A DNA stretch of 15,581 nucleotides from CAKRHR01 sp964423195. GTDB taxonomy: Bacteria; Bacillota; Clostridia; Lachnospirales; Lachnospiraceae. Shown here in pieces: positions 15,004 through 15,581 of the stretch. The notes below the pieces were generated by a model, which searched no databases, was not told the origin of the DNA, and saw only the letters and a program-made list of their open reading frames with translations. Where the stretch lies: assembly GCA_964423195.1 (NCBI GenBank), contig CAYRDY010000051.1:1-15581 (forward strand), read 5' to 3'. Each line of letters begins with the position of its first letter. Within the stretch, counting starts at the first letter, position 1. The position numbers were made by a program, and so were the translations under genes.

Positions 15004-15030
15004 CGCGGTCGGTCCGTGTCGAGGACCGCG
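15004..15030. repeat. Palindromic element starting GTAGGGGC
   Basis: CGCGGTC (15004-15010) and GACCGCG (15024-15030) are perfect inverted arms; nested GGTCC (15011-15015) and GGACC (15023-15027) also pair. It is preceded by GTAGGGGC (14996-15003), reminiscent of short dispersed palindromic repeats common in Firmicutes intergenic DNA. Only one copy is in the window, so its repeat status is inferred. Confidence 0.45.
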
Positions 15031-15072
15031 CGACGGAGAAGTGGAACCGACGTTCCTGAGACAATTCATTTG

Positions 15073-15102
15073 TTGACTTTCATACTGCTTTCTTGATATA
15101 CT
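15073..15102 (+). promoter_or_regulatory. Strong SigA-type promoter with extended -10
   Basis: TTGACT (15073-15078), an 18-bp spacer and TATACT (15097-15102), with TGA directly before the -10 as in extended -10 promoters. Predicted transcription would start near 15109, only about 20 nt before the AbiEi-like fragment. Confidence 0.75.
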
Positions 15103-15127
15103 ATCCGTATAAAAGTTGGCGATCGGA

Positions 15128-15217
15128 TTGAAAATTGAAGAATTATTTGCCAAAAATAACGGTATTCTGAGGGCAACTGCATTGGGTAATGTGGTAGGTG
15201 ACGGAGAGGAAAAGTAG
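15128..15217 (+). pseudogene. AbiEi-antitoxin-like N-terminal fragment
   Basis: The frame from TTG 15128 reads LKIEELFAKNNGILRATAL and then runs out at a TAG (15215) after 29 codons. The first ~18 residues closely resemble the start of type IV toxin-antitoxin AbiEi-family antitoxin domains (pattern: IEELF..NNGILR...L), which are winged-helix DNA-binding domains of ~50-60 residues or more. The rest of the domain is missing. Only TTG starts (15116 or 15128) with no clear RBS are available. It is too short to fold as a full winged helix, so I call it a remnant; a short regulatory leader peptide is the alternative. Confidence 0.5.
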
Positions 15218-15239
15218 ATATCTGCGGAGGCGGTGACAA

Positions 15240-15491
15240 ATGGCAGGTCAGATTAAATCAAAACAGCGCGTGGCGGATCACGGTGAGGTGTTTACCGCAG
15301 AGCGTGAAGTGAATGCCATGCTCGATTTGGTGAAACAGGAGACGGAGCGGGTGGACAGCCGGTTTCTGGAACCGGCCTGCGGCGACGGAAATTTTGTCGT
15401 TGAGATTTTGCGGCGCAAACTGGTGGCTGCGAAGAAACGCGCCACCCCACCGCGAAAAAAGAGCCCTGTTCCTCTGGAATACGAGAGATAG
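15240..15491 (+). CDS. N-terminal fragment of an N6-adenine DNA methyltransferase
   Basis: An 83-residue open frame with a good RBS (GGAGG, 15226-15230, 9-nt spacing). It opens with QRVADHGEVFTAEREVNAML, typical of restriction-modification type N6-adenine methyltransferases. It contains the SAM-binding motif I as LEPACGDGNFVVEILRRKL (residues ~43-61). It then ends after PLEYER at TAG 15489, where full-length relatives continue for hundreds of residues with the NPPY catalytic motif. The region around ATPPRKK looks altered relative to what the family usually has there. Neither other forward frame after the stop resumes a recognisable methyltransferase within the remaining 90 nt. It therefore cannot be an active methylase and is probably a remnant, although it may still be expressed. 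Confidence 0.65.
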   Translation: MAGQIKSKQRVADHGEVFTAEREVNAMLDLVKQETERVDSRFLEPACGDGNFVVEILRRKLVAAKKRATPPRKKSPVPLEYER

Positions 15492-15581
15492 AAGCGGCGC
15501 AAATGATATAGCGATTTATATTGTAGTGCAAGGCCGTACTTGGGAAGTGAGGACTTGAAAGGGGGACATGGCAAGCGGAGC

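Noticed and set aside
15568..15581. Start of another gene at ATG 15568 after AAGGGGG
   Set aside because: Only four full codons are visible before the window ends and the RBS spacing is short; it cannot be supported.

Overview
The window looks like chromosomal DNA of an anaerobic Clostridia bacterium, most likely Lachnospiraceae-like, with high GC for that group. The evidence is gene content and order (secA-prfB; hom, an archaeal-type phosphoglycerate-mutase-family gene and lysC; a corrinoid methyltransferase pair; rhaB-rhaA-rhaD), AGGAGG-type ribosome binding sites and SigA-type promoters. A run of exactly 100 Ns inside rhaB marks a scaffold gap, so this is a draft genome or metagenome assembly.

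Layout. (1) 1-1771: the 3' end of secA, then prfB, whose full product needs a +1 programmed frameshift at an in-frame TAA rather than the usual TGA. (2) 1794-5639: homoserine dehydrogenase, a probable homoserine kinase of the phosphoglycerate-mutase superfamily, and aspartokinase, together most of the aspartate-to-threonine/methionine route. lysC carries an internal ribosome binding site and start that would yield a separate regulatory subunit. (3) 5672-7140, minus strand: a more AT-rich AlbA_2/ATPase-like/winged-helix regulator behind a good promoter and an array of 40-bp-phased palindromic operators. A near-copy of the operator lies in the leader of the next, divergent gene. (4) 7354-9272: a MtaA/UroD-family methyltransferase and a B12-binding corrinoid protein, ending in a clear terminator. 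(5) 9350-11304: a promoter, a two-domain Nudix hydrolase, and a translationally coupled degV gene. (6) 11429-14987: rhaB, rhaA and rhaD, which convert L-rhamnose to DHAP and lactaldehyde, closed by a terminator. (7) 14988-15581: a palindromic element and a strong promoter, followed by two truncated fragments, one AbiEi-antitoxin-like and one the N-terminus of an N6-adenine DNA methyltransferase. This looks like a decayed defence or mobile-element remnant.

Most of the window is housekeeping and sugar metabolism. The parts most worth following up are the UAA-type prfB frameshift, the operator array with its possible second target, and the decayed defence locus at the right edge.
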